Source: Nitrosomonas ureae (GTDB taxonomy: Bacteria; Pseudomonadota; Gammaproteobacteria; Burkholderiales; Nitrosomonadaceae). From it: DNA of 64,000 bases. The position numbers and the translations under genes are program-made. The stretch lies in contig NZ_CP013341.1 of the NCBI RefSeq assembly GCF_001455205.1, positions 3,162,001 through 3,226,000 of the forward strand, written 5' to 3'. Under the pieces are notes generated by a model that saw only the letters and a program-made list of their open reading frames with translations, made no database searches and was not told where the DNA came from. Each line of letters begins with the position of its first letter. Position 1 is the first letter of the stretch. Below are positions 18,593 to 27,443 of the stretch, in pieces.

Positions 18593-18931
18593 ATGAAACC
18601 CATTCAGTTAATCGCATTTATTTTCACATTATCACTTTTTTCTATAAATGTTATAGCCCAAAATAATCAACTAGACAAAGCGATTAGCCATGCTGACGAG
18701 GCATTTAAAGCAAGAGATAACAAAGAATTAGCGGTGTACGCCGAGAAAGCCCAACCTTTCGCTTTAGCAGCACAAAAAGAAATGCATTTTTCGCACGAGG
18801 GGCGAAATCACATAGAGGCAGGAATAGTTAGTTTAGGCCAAGCCGTTGAAAAAGGAAAATTGGGCGCTACCGACTCTGCAAGGCACGCGGCTGGTGAAGC
18901 TTTAAGACATTTTAAAGAAGCGAAAGAATGA
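18593..18931 (+). CDS. SmbP-like periplasmic protein, second copy
   Basis: 112 residues with a signal peptide (about 1-22, ending VIAQ). The mature part aligns along its length with the SmbP-like protein at 10799-11140: LDKAISHADEA against LDQAIKHAEAA, and the shared block GKLGATDSARHAAGEALRHFKEA against GNLGATDLAKKAAGQAVTHLKQA. It also has six histidines but at partly different positions, so metal preference may differ. An RBS-like TAGGAAT precedes the start. The two copies are 7.5 kb apart with IS elements between them. Confidence 0.8.
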   Translation: MKPIQLIAFIFTLSLFSINVIAQNNQLDKAISHADEAFKARDNKELAVYAEKAQPFALAAQKEMHFSHEGRNHIEAGIVSLGQAVEKGKLGATDSARHAAGEALRHFKEAKE

Positions 18932-19271
18932 AAATATTAATCAGTTTACTCTGGTGTAACAATGTGTAGTAATTTTGACCCGATCTGACAGTAACTCGAT
19001 TTGAAGAAGCCCCTCAGATTAAATCTGAACTACTAAAATTTATTGATTGTAATTTTGATGACTATGGAAATCGAAGGGCGCTTAGGGCACCCTTTTAATT
19101 TGATCCACAGCCAGTTTAGATTTTAACCACGCCTTAAGTACATTAACGTACCGACTTTGTTATATTTGCTCATTATATTATGTGAGTCTTGATGCATTTT
19201 AGTCGGTTCATTAAATTGGGCCGTGACTAAATGCTTACGCTGTTGACAGAAATTTTTTACTGGAGAAGATC
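18932..19271. other. Intergenic stretch with no gene
   Basis: About 340 bases without a supported frame. GATCTGACAG at about 18981 recurs near 20594 next to the IS481 remnant and may be an old IS terminal sequence. The segment before 19272 must carry the lipase promoter. Confidence 0.35.
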
Positions 19272-20549
19272 ATGGTCAAAAAACATCGTAAAAATAACTT
19301 CTTTATAGTACCGTATTTTGCAATAATATTTTTTGTTTCTATTTGGAATACAGCTGACGCAAATACTGATTCGTCAGTGGATATTAGTACGGTGGAATTA
19401 TCCAATGTAGAATGTCTGTTGAACTGGGCACAAACATTTCACCCTAATCTATTTTCTCCGCTAGTTTCAGGTGTTCAATCATCACCTCCCTTCACTTATC
19501 GTTTTTATCCTGTAACAAATTCTTATTTAGGGGTTTCATCAGATGACAACCATGTCTACTACCTGGGGCCAGATGGTATATCCCCCAAAGATATTGGTGA
19601 GTTATCTACTTTTCTGAATGAATCCGGATGCGGGCAAACGACGCATCCCGTAATATTTATTCATGGATTAGATTCTTCTGCAGATACATGGGTATCTTAT
19701 CGTAATTATTTGATTAATAATGCAGGGTGGTTGTTTGGTGGGATACCCACCTATGATCCTGAAACAAAGACAGTCAACATTAATTGCCCATCAGATCTAG
19801 ATTTTCCTAATGCTTGTTCAGGTGGTGCTGGCAATTTCTATACATTAAATTTTTCTAATAATCAGGATTTAACTTTGGATGTTTTGGGAGGAGAGCTTGC
19901 AGATATCGTTAAAGCAGTTTTAGCTAATAATCCTGGCACAACAAAAGTGATTTTAATTGGTCATAGTTCAGGTGGGCTTGCTGCGAGAGGGTATCTTCAA
20001 GGATTAGCCCGAGTATTGGATTCAACATCAACAATACCCTATAGAGAAGATGTTGCTAAACTTATCACTGTTGGTACCCCTCATCAAGGAAGCTTCTGGG
20101 CACAGGCATGCCATGCTAACTTAGATCTTTTTGATATTATCAATAATGTTGGTATATGCGATCTTCTGCCTGGGGATATCGACTCGGATAGTATTGCAGT
20201 TCAGGAACTACAACCTGATAGTGCCGCTATAAATACACTTAATGACCTGATTAATCATCCGCTTCCAATTAGCGTTCTTTATGTTTCGATTATAGGAACT
20301 GGACAACCTACTTTAACGAGTATTGTCGATTTTCAAGATGGAGATGGAATCGTATCAGCTAGTTCGCAGGATCTTATAAATTTGAGCGGCACGAGTGCTC
20401 TTCAACAAAAATCTACCAAGATAGTTATTCCATTTCGAGAATGTGCCAATGAAATAGAAATCCCTATAATTGACAATGTAGGTCAAACCCATACATGCGA
20501 GACAACTGATATTACCATCGGAGCGGAAATATTAAGAAATTTACAATAA
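19272..20549 (+). CDS. Secreted lipase-like alpha/beta hydrolase
   Basis: 425 residues. A signal peptide (about 1-30, ending TADA) is followed by a small N-terminal module (about 45-120) with CLLNWAQTFHPNLFSP, YRFYPVTNSYLGVSSDDNHVYYLGPDG and a closing Cys. This module is familiar from many proteobacterial secreted proteins. The hydrolase domain follows, with the oxyanion-hole HG at 131-132, the nucleophile elbow GHSSG (Ser232), VGTPHQGS, and DGDGIVS that probably holds the acid residue. The fold and elbow resemble triacylglycerol lipases and PGAP1-like esterases. It would act on esters outside the cytoplasm; the substrate is unknown. No chaperone gene is adjacent. Confidence 0.85.
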   Translation: MVKKHRKNNFFIVPYFAIIFFVSIWNTADANTDSSVDISTVELSNVECLLNWAQTFHPNLFSPLVSGVQSSPPFTYRFYPVTNSYLGVSSDDNHVYYLGPDGISPKDIGELSTFLNESGCGQTTHPVIFIHGLDSSADTWVSYRNYLINNAGWLFGGIPTYDPETKTVNINCPSDLDFPNACSGGAGNFYTLNFSNNQDLTLDVLGGELADIVKAVLANNPGTTKVILIGHSSGGLAARGYLQGLARVLDSTSTIPYREDVAKLITVGTPHQGSFWAQACHANLDLFDIINNVGICDLLPGDIDSDSIAVQELQPDSAAINTLNDLINHPLPISVLYVSIIGTGQPTLTSIVDFQDGDGIVSASSQDLINLSGTSALQQKSTKIVIPFRECANEIEIPIIDNVGQTHTCETTDITIGAEILRNLQ

Positions 20550-20699
20550 ACAAAAAGTGAGACTAATGAACTTTATCTGCTGTAGTTCAGACTTGATCTG
20601 ACAGCAAAGTCTTGCCAAAGGGTGGGATTATCCGATTTGATAGAGATGCGAAACTTTATCAACCCAGCGCGAAAGTCCAAAGGAGTAATCCCCTGATTA

Positions 20700-21076
20700 G
20701 TGCTCAACAGAAAATCATTGGAAGTCATCAAATACAAGATTGGTTTGCTTAATCTGGCAGCCGAGCTTGTTAATGTATCGCGCGCTTGCAAGGTGATGAT
20801 GGTTTTTTCTCGTAATACTTTCTATCGCTATCGGGCTGCCGTGGAAACAGGTGGCGTAGATGCCTTGATTGACGCTAACTCGACGCACCCCCCCCCCACA
20901 GCATCAAGAACCGCGTCGAAGAGGCGACGGAGACAGCTTTACAGCTTTTGCCCCGGAATAGCCTCCTTTTAGTCAAGTTCGGGTTTTCCACGAACTGCGC
21001 AAACGCGGAATCTTCGTTTCTCCATCCTGTGTCCGTTCGGTGTGGCTGCGCCAGAATTTGGAGTCGTTCAAAAACC
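20700..21076 (+). pseudogene. IS481-family transposase, 5' fragment with frameshifts
   Basis: The frame at 20700 reads IKYKIGLLNLAAELVNVSRACKV and SRNTFYRYRAAVETGGVDAL, the HTH start of an IS481 transposase. After a poly-C tract at about 20889 the frame is lost. The sequence continues in another frame as QVRVFHELRKRGIFVSP and SVWLRQNLESFKNRIAP. The catalytic DDE part is missing because the fragment ends where an IS3 element begins at 21077. Confidence 0.75.
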
Positions 21077-21114
21077 GAATCGCCCCGGATTTTCTGGAGG
21101 CTGTTTGGTTTGAG

Positions 21115-22012
21115 TCAAGCTGCATCAGCTGACTCCTTTAATTGGCGATGATAGGCCATTTCAAATTCTGCCGGTGGAATATTTCCAATCGGCTCGAGTA
21201 AGCGAGCGATTATTGAACCACCCCATCCATTCCAAAGTAGCAAATTCGACATTGTCAATGTTGCACCAGGGGCCACGATGCCTTATGACTTCAGTCTTGT
21301 ATAATCCGTTAATCGTTTCGGCTAGTGCATTGTCATAAGAATCGCCATCACTACCGACAGAAGCATCAATATTGGCTTGCTCCAGGCGTTCCGTGTAACG
21401 AATTGATAGATATTGACTACCTCAATCACTATGGTGAATCAATCCCTTAATGTCTCGCCGTGCCCACAACGCCTGTTCCAATGCATCGAGCACCATATAG
21501 GTATGCAATGACGGGCTGACTCGCCAACCAACAATATACCGGGCAAAAACATCGATAATAAAAGCCACATAAACAAATCCCGTCCACGTTGCAGCAAAGG
21601 TAATGTCTGCAACCCACAATTGATTTGGCCGGGTTGCTACAAATTGTCGGTTAACCTTATCTGTTGGGCGGGCAAGTAAGTCATCCGCAATGGTTGTCCA
21701 ATACTTCGTGCCACGCCGAATACCTTGCATCCCAAGCTTCTTCATCAACCACTCGACTGTGCAGCGAGCAACGCCAATGCCTTCTCGCAGCAACTGCCGC
21801 CATACTTTGCGAGCACCATAAACCCGGAAGTTGCCTTCCCATACTCGGTGTGTATCAAGTTCCAGCCTCATGTCTCGTTTGATGCGATCGGGCAATCGAT
21901 CCGGACCTCGCTCGCGCCCTTTGTGTCCGTAATAACTCGACGAGGCAATCCATATTTGCCTGCAGATTGGCTCGACCCGGTATCCCGCTTTGTTCTTATC
22001 GACAAACACCAC
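21115..22012 (-). pseudogene. IS3-family OrfB transposase, broken by a stop
   Basis: The first part is open and encodes the HTH_21 region, the catalytic motif WVADITFAATWTGFVYVAFIIDVFARYIVGWRVS-type region (first Asp), and HHSD (second Asp). At about 21420 the Arg codon of the usual HSDRGSQY motif is a TGA. The rest continues in the same frame as GSQYLSIRYTERLEQANIDASVG and a degenerate SYDNALAETINGLYKTE block holding the Glu. A later frameshift restores NIPPAEFEMAYHRQL to the end. It cannot make a full transposase. Confidence 0.82.
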
Positions 22013-22031
22013 CCATCATTTCGGTCGGCGG

Positions 22032-22334
22032 TCAGCCTCCTCGCACGAAATATGCCGCTGCCTTACGCAATATCTCGTTGGCCCGCTTTAATTCCCAATT
22101 CTCCCGTTCCAATTCCTTGAGCCGCTCACGATCCGTACTCGACAGGCCACCCCGAATCCCCTGATCATTTCTGTTCGCCTTACCCAAGTGCGCAATGGTC
22201 TCCGCTGTACAGCCAATCTTTGATGCAATCGATTTCACTACCGACCATTGCGAATGGTGCTCCTTTTGCTGCTCGAATACTCATCTTACCGCTCGTTCTC
22301 GCAATTCCGATGAATAACTCATTTGATTCTTCAT
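22032..22334 (-). pseudogene. IS3-family OrfA, broken by a stop and compensating frameshifts
   Basis: The start reads MKNQMSYSSELRERAVR, then an in-frame TGA. Then come FEQQKEHHSQWSVVKSIASKIGC and the leucine-zipper stretch RERLKELERENWELKRANEILRKAAAYF. The expected helix TLRTWVRRTE is present only in a shifted frame between about 22150 and 22185. OrfA supplies DNA binding for IS3 transposition; this copy is dead. Confidence 0.8.
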
Positions 22335-22383
22335 CTTCTGCTCCTCTCAAATCATTTTATCTCCGGAAAACTCGGGGCGATTC

Positions 22384-22698
22384 AAATCGCAAACAATGCT
22401 AAAACCGCCAGTATAACCATCGTTCAATATCTATTTAAACAACATCAATGCTGTGCACCGATCCTTCTTCGGACGACGTACATCCGCTTCTAACGCCAAC
22501 AGCAACTTGGATTCAAATAGTGTCAGTCTTGCCATGCTTCTTCGCTCTCTGATATTTAACCGCGCTGTCGTTTGGCGCTTTCAACCACTTCTTTATCGTA
22601 TTCCGTGACAGACTAGTTTGCCGCTGAATCTCATTAATTGACAGATATTCACGGTAATACATCCGTCTTATCTTTACATACATAACCATGGTAATCAC
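22384..22698 (-). pseudogene. IS21-family IstA, N-terminal fragment
   Basis: On the minus strand the frame from 22698 reads MVMYVKIRRMYYREYLSINE followed by IQRQTSLSRNTIKKWLKAP, the HTH start of IstA. Near 22530 the frame shifts and continues as FESKLLLALEADVRRPKKDR, then LMLFK, a stop and NDGYTGGFS, matching the region before the catalytic domain. The gene is cut at 22383 by the IS3 element, and IS5 copy 2 sits immediately upstream of its start. Confidence 0.72.
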
Positions 22699-22703
22699 TT
22701 CTT

Positions 22704-23988
22704 AAAGATTCCTGCACAACCTTGCCTGCCAGTGCAATAACCAACTAAAATAGAGGGGGTTAAAAGACAGCTGGAGCAAAAGATGCAGATGAGTTTTGGA
22801 ACACTGGAATTAGCAGAGCGATTGAATCGAGATAATGTTCTGTTGAAGATTGAAGGCTTAATTGAGTGGGAGGAATTACGTCCGAAACTTACGGGTTTAT
22901 ACAAGCGCGAGTTATCGCATGGTGGAGGCCAAGAGCCGTTTGATGGGTTGTTGATGTTCAAAGCGATCCTGCTAGGTCAGTGACATAGTTTATCGGACGC
23001 TGCGTTGGAGCAAGCACTGTGTGTACGCATTGATTTTCTGCAATTTTGCGGACTGTCCTTGTCGGATGCGATACCGGACGAAACCACTTTGTGCCGGTTC
23101 CGTAACCGGCTAATAACCAACGACCGGCTAGATGATCTGCTGGCCACTATTAATGAACAGCTTCAATCCCACGGATTGATGATCAAGGGTGCGACAGGAG
23201 CGGTCATTGATGCCACGCTGATTGAGTCAGCGGCACGCCCTAAAAAGACCATCACACTGGAAGTGGATGCCGAAGAAGGTAAGGTTGTTCAGTTTGAAGA
23301 TGGTAGTCAGCCTGGAATCAACTGTATCGAAGAACAAAGCGCGGATCCGGATGCGACCTGGCTAAAGAAAGGCAGGAAGTCGCAGTTTGGCTACCGCAGT
23401 TACCTGGTGGTGGACGCACAAGACGGCTATTATGTGCGCGGGGTTCACACCGCCCCTGCCAACCAGAGCGAAATGATGCATTTCGAAGCCGCTATCGATG
23501 GTGCGCATATCGAGGCGAATCGGGTGTATGCCGACAAGGGATCCGCCAGCAATGCCAATCGGCAATTTCTAAGAAAGCAAAAGATCAAGAGCGCAATCAT
23601 GCATCGCGCGTACAAGAATAAACCCCTCTCGTCACGCCAGAAGCTGGCGAATCAATTGATCAGTAAAAAACGCTATATTGTCGAACAGTGTTTCGGCACA
23701 ATCAAACGCTTATTCAGAATGGGACGCGCCAGCTACTTCGGTACGACAAAAGTCAACGCCCAAGTCATACTGAAAAGTATCTGCATGAATCTAAAAAAAG
23801 CAGCCAACAAAATCTTCGTAGACCAACCATTAAGGGGAGCGATCCGTCCAAATATTACATAAGGGGGAAAAATTCACCTAAAAAAAGGAAAAAACTCCAC
23901 TTTCTATTAAAGTGACGTGCAACAAGTGTCACTTGGAAAATTTTCTCTGTCACTACAGCAAAATTCTTGCGGTTGTGCAGAGGTCTTT
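22704..23988 (+). mobile_element. IS5-family element, copy 2
   Basis: About 1285 bases, the same element as 11835-13115 but in opposite orientation. The ends carry the same CTGCACAACC-containing inverted repeats, and CTT flanks both sides. Relative to copy 1 it has one extra codon (DGYYVRG against DGYVRG), two extra bases near the start of the gene, and a nonsense mutation. The 8.6 kb of unique sequence between the two copies is therefore framed by inverted repeats of about 1.28 kb. Confidence 0.85.
22783..23862 (+). pseudogene. IS5-family transposase with nonsense mutation
   Basis: The frame opens with MQMSFGTLELAERLNRDNVL and runs to a TGA at 22981-22983, where copy 1 has TGG (Gln-Trp-His). 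After this single stop the frame stays open to the end and keeps all three DDE motifs. Only this substitution disables it. The N-terminus here is probably the ancestral form, since it uses an ATG preceded by a GGAG-like site. Confidence 0.85.
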
Positions 23989-24259
23989 CTTATATTCTCC
24001 CGCCTAAAATCTCGGCAAGATACGTGCATTACCTGGTCAGTTTTCAATCGGTACAACTAGGCTTTTATGGTCAAGTTTCGACCGGTGTCAACAATCAGTG
24101 ACGTGATCAACTAATTCTGGGAAAACCAGTTAAGAAATTTTCTCCAATTTTCTGTTTTCAGCTTATATTGATTTTTACTTTTGCATCCCGGATAGGAATG
24201 CAGGCGATGAGTGTTATAAAATATAGAAATAGCTGCATAGCGGTTCTACGAGGAAAAGG

Positions 24260-24853
24260 CTACTTTCTTTCAGTAGGGTTAGCTTTCTCCAATTGATGAC
24301 GAAATTCATTCAATTGCCGTATTAGTTCATCACTCAAAGATTTAACCTGGTTTTCAAAAAGCGGTATTTGCTGCTCCAGTTTCTTGTTAATAACATCGCC
24401 AATTGCCCGTAAACTATTAATAACCTCTCCGAAAGGCAGGATTGAGAGATTGGTAAGGGTTTTCTGATAATCTACTTTCCATACATCGTCTTCTTTCAAT
24501 AAAACAGTATCGAAAGTTAAAGGCTTATTGCTTTCGTGATTTTTCAGCATAATCATAGTTGCAACCTTCGCATCGGGACCGTCGATGACGATCACGCCGG
24601 TTTTTTCTAGTGACGCTCCCATAATATTTTCTTGTTTAATCACAAGATCCTGGGTCTCTCGGGTTGTGTATTTTCTGGCGGTTTCGAGTTCGCCATTTAC
24701 CATCGCCTTCCAGAATGCTGTAGTGGTTTGTTCAGGGCTTAATGTCGTTTGACAACCGTTGAATAAGAATAAAAGACTGAGAATTCCTATCAATCTTGAC
24801 GTCTTATGGTTTATGTAATTCTGGTGCAAAATCTGTAACAGGCTTTTTATCAT
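24260..24853 (-). CDS. Putative lipoprotein of unknown function
   Basis: 197 residues. A long positively charged N-region precedes a hydrophobic segment and a lipobox LFNGC with Cys34, so it is likely lipidated. The mature part begins with TTLSPEQTTTAFWKAMVNGE followed by LETARKYTTRETQ, like the DUF4878/NTF2-like lipoproteins that sense or bind small ligands. A helical C-terminal tail (about 135-190) follows. It sits alone between IS copy 2 and a PEP-CTERM relic. The assignment to an NTF2-like fold is an inference. Confidence 0.65.
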   Translation of the reverse strand: MIKSLLQILHQNYINHKTSRLIGILSLLFLFNGCQTTLSPEQTTTAFWKAMVNGELETARKYTTRETQDLVIKQENIMGASLEKTGVIVIDGPDAKVATMIMLKNHESNKPLTFDTVLLKEDDVWKVDYQKTLTNLSILPFGEVINSLRAIGDVINKKLEQQIPLFENQVKSLSDELIRQLNEFRHQLEKANPTERK

Positions 24854-25273
24854 TAAAACCTCCAGGGTTACTCAAGCAACAATCTTTCATACAGGGAATA
24901 CCTAATAATTCCTCTATAAATAATTTTTAATTATTTTGGAGCATCGATCTTAGCTAATCTTAACAGTACCGCAGTAAAATATCTGTCCTAGTTTATTCCA
25001 CTCAAGGAGATATCAAATATTTGTCCGATGTGTATCGTCAACGTAAGCCGGATAGATAGCAGCTTGTTTCCTCGTGCGACGCTAAATGAAGCGGTAGAGA
25101 AAGCGGATAGTATGCAAACACCGCTTTCCTATTTTCAAAGATCTCATCTATACCGCGAAATAGTAGTCATTTACCGAGCCCGTCTTTATGGCGAGTTTTT
25201 TTACTTTTAAATCTCAATTAAGAAACAAAAACGGAAGCCTAAGCTCCCATTATAGATTAAATCAATTTCTAAA
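24854..25273. other. Intergenic stretch with no supported gene
   Basis: About 420 bases. A 60-codon frame at 25028-25210 (+) shows no family features. Nothing else is recognised apart from the promoter area of the lipoprotein gene. Confidence 0.4.
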
Positions 25274-25680
25274 TTAAATCGCCGATTCTTTTCTACGACG
25301 AGCCATAAATCCGATCAACCCTAAACCAGCAAGCAACATGGCGTAAGTTTCTGGTTCTGGGATTGGAGATAAATTATCAGTTGTGCCAAAGGTTGTGAAA
25401 GGGCCACCTTCGAAGCTGAACTGAACTTGTTGATATCAATCGCAGCAAACTTCTAGACCGTATATGTTTAATGTGTGATTACCAGTAGCAAGATTCAAAG
25501 AGTTTATGCTTAGAAACTGAGAAGGATCACTATAATTACCATTCCACCACATATCATTGGACTTGAAATCGTAAGCAACACCATCGACAAAAAATATAAA
25601 GTTTCATCCGCATCGTCAAAACACACACACTCGGAAAATCTAAAGCAGTTCCACAATCAACCCAGTTTACGTCCTTAATG
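25274..25680 (-). pseudogene. PEP-CTERM protein, decayed C-terminal part
   Basis: The minus strand ends in PIPEPETYAMLLAGLGLIGF followed by MARRRK, a textbook PEP-CTERM sorting tag: the PEP motif, a hydrophobic helix and an arginine cluster. Upstream it reads NWVDCGTALDFPSVCVF, FFVDGVAYDFKSNDMWW, LATGNHTLNIYGLEVCCD and YQQVQFSFEGG, typical of extracellular proteins in this class. A TGA at 25436-25438 replaces the Gly usually between CCD and YQQ, and a frameshift lies near 25595. The 5' end is missing. Such proteins are anchored and exported by an exosortase system; none is in the window. Confidence 0.75.
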
Positions 25681-25839
25681 ATCGAAGAGCATGCACTTAA
25701 ACAGGCATTAAAGGAAATCCACCGCTTACTTGGTGAATCTCTTGCTAGGAGCAAAACATTAACCTTTCCGGTTGGTAGCAAACGTGGTGTTCATATTACA
25801 AAGGAGGCTTAATCATGAAGATTGTTAATAACCGTACAT
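25679..25839 (+). pseudogene. Fragments of two unknown genes cut by the IS3 insertion
   Basis: A plus-strand frame reads MIEEHALKQALKEIHRLLGE and ends at a TAA near 25812. It is followed by AAGGAGG and an ATG at 25815 that opens a second frame (MKIVNNRTLTWFN). The IS3 left end at 25840 truncates the second gene and the first lacks a proper front. The strong ribosome site suggests a former two-gene operon; I do not recognise the families. Confidence 0.35.
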
Positions 25840-27124
25840 TGACTTGGTTTAATGAAACCGGACATTCCAGTTAAGAGAAAATAGCTTAAGTGGAGGAAGA
25901 AATGATAAGAGAAAGCAATATACAAAGGAATACAAATTAGATGCAATCAGTCTGGTATTGGATCAGGGCCATACGACATCGGAAGTATCTCGGAGCCTGG
26001 AAATCAGTGCCAATATGCTGAGGAGGTGGATTAGGGAATACCAGGCAGGTGAAGCTGATCAGTCATTCCGGAGTAATGGGAAACTGACACCGGAGCAGGA
26101 AGAAATCCGGCAGTTGAAGGTGCAAATCAGGCAGCTCAAGCTGGAAAGGCAAATACTAAAGGAAGCGACGGGGATTGAAGCGAAGAAACGAAGTGAAATA
26201 TTCGTTCATCACCCAAAGGAAGAAGATCTATCGGGTTGGCTTGATGTGCCAACTTATGGGTGTGAGTCGCAGCGCTTACTATGATTATGTCCGGCGCACT
26301 GACAATTATTCTGAAAAACAATGTCACGAGGAAATACTTGAAACGGTTCGAGGCATAGCGAAATCGAGCAATCATAGCTACGGCAGCCGCAGAAGCGCAA
26401 AGGTGCAAAAGCGCAAAAGCGCAAAAGCGCTGAATGCGTTGGGTTATTCGGTTGGTCGTTGGAAGGCTCGGAGCCTAATGCGGGAAGCCGGTGTGCAGTT
26501 CAAACATCGGAAGAAATACAAAGTGACAACCAACAGTAATGACAAACAGTCGGTGTTCGAGAACAAGCTGAATCGACAGTTTGATGTTAAAGCCCCGAAT
26601 CAAGTCTACGTTGGCGACATAACCTACATTTGGACCCGGGAAGGCTGGCTGTGTCTGCCTGTCGTCATTGATTTGTTTTCCAGGAAAGTAGTTGGCTGGA
26701 GCATGAACTCAAGAATGAAAGCGAGGTTAGTCTGTGATGCATTGAGAATGGCTATCTGGCAACACCAGCCACAAGCAGGACTGATAGTACAGTCGGATCG
26801 CGGATCGCATATGCCAGTAAAGAATACCGACGACTTCTAAAAATACATGGCTTTACCGGTAGCATGAGTTGTTTGGAAAATTGTTGGGATAATTCAGCGG
26901 CTGAAAGCTTTTTCGGCAGCCTCAAACAGGAGCGAATCCACTGGCGGCATTACCAAACCCGTCATGCAGCACAGCAAGATGTGCTGCACTATATTTCCAT
27001 GTTTTATAGCAGCCATCGACCACATTCATACCTGGGGTACAAAAGCCCCAATCAATATGAAGCGGAAACAGAAATATTGAAAAAATCGCTTAACTGGGTT
27101 GTCCGCTTTTACTTGACCAGGTCA
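25840..27124 (+). mobile_element. IS3-family element with degenerate ORFs
   Basis: About 1285 bases. The left end begins TGACTTGGTTTAATGAAACC. The right end, read inward from 27124, begins TGACCTGGTCAAGTAAAAGC; both then run into CGGACA and CCAGTTAAG. The inverted repeats therefore extend about 36 bases with several mismatches. No matching 3-base flanks are seen (CAT on the left, ATA on the right). Both reading frames are damaged. Its right end also exists as solo copies at 13313-13376 and 17391-17424. Confidence 0.82.
25902..26284 (+). pseudogene. IS3-family OrfA with shifted start
   Basis: The expected start MKRKQYTKEYKLDAISLVLD is present, but the initiating ATG at 25902 is out of frame because of two extra bases (ATGATAAGAG where ATGAAGAG is expected). 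The rest reads DQGHTTSEVSRSLEISANML, then RRWIREYQ and a helical zipper ending QILKEATGIEAKK, as in IS3 OrfA. Translation could start only from a poor internal codon. Confidence 0.7.
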
Positions 27125-27139
27125 ATAGGCCAGCATTAA
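26175..27139 (+). pseudogene. IS3-family OrfB with frameshift and repeat expansion
   Basis: The frame from 26175 holds the HTH_21 part, YVGDITYIWTREGWLCLPVV with the first catalytic Asp, and IVQSDRGS with the second. At about 26807 one base is missing from the CAGTATGCC-like codons, so the frame runs into a stop. The true continuation (YASKEYRRLLKIHGFTG, CWDNSAAESFFGSLKQE with the catalytic Glu) is in the next frame. Near 26396-26432 a tandem array of GCAAAAGC-type units adds about 11 residues after SYGSRR that relatives lack. Confidence 0.82.
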
Positions 27140-27155
27140 AAGTATGCTGGCCTAT
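27125..27155. terminator. Strong bidirectional hairpin terminator
   Basis: ATAGGCCAGCAT at 27125-27136 pairs perfectly with ATGCTGGCCTAT at 27144-27155 around a 7-base loop; TTTATAA follows on the plus strand. It abuts the right end of the IS3 element and lies just downstream of the minus-strand gene at 27180, so it could end transcription from both sides. Confidence 0.7.
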
Positions 27156-27179
27156 TTATAACCCCTTGTAAAAAATAAA

Positions 27180-27443
27180 CTAGTCTAGGTTATTTTTAAT
27201 TTCAGAAGATTTGTCTTTAATTGCGTCTTTGGCTTCTTCCGCCCGGTTACCAATTTTTTGTTTCGCACATTCAGCATCCGTGCCCATACAAGTTGATTCC
27301 TCCACACGATTAACTGCTTTATTAGCATCGCGTTTAATATCATCTTTAGTTGCTTGAGCTTTTTCTGACATTGTTTCGGCTGAATGCGCGGTTGATAAAA
27401 ATAAGCATACCGCCACTATCAATAATAAATTTAATAGTTTCAT
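27180..27443 (-). CDS. Small periplasmic helical protein
   Basis: 87 residues with a clear signal peptide (about 1-22, ending AHSA). The mature part is highly charged and predicted helical (ETMSEKAQATKDDIKRDANK, GNRAEEAKDAIKDKSSEIK) and contains two cysteines, Cys52 and Cys59 (TCMGTDAECAKQK), that could form a disulfide. The charged, repeated helix resembles stress or osmotic-protection proteins related in style to CsbD and LEA-like families, but no family is certain. A strong terminator follows. Confidence 0.7.
   Translation of the reverse strand: MKLLNLLLIVAVCLFLSTAHSAETMSEKAQATKDDIKRDANKAVNRVEESTCMGTDAECAKQKIGNRAEEAKDAIKDKSSEIKNNLD

Larger units (their letters stand above)
21077..22383 (-). 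mobile_element. Dead IS3-family element (IS51-like)
   Basis: About 1307 bases bounded by inverted repeats: GAATCGCCCCGGATTTTCTGG at 21077 onward and, inward from 22383, GAATCGCCCCGAGTTTTCCGG. OrfA and OrfB lie on the minus strand, both with stops. No clear 3-base target duplication is visible. It separates an IS481 fragment on the left from an IS21 fragment on the right. Confidence 0.8.
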
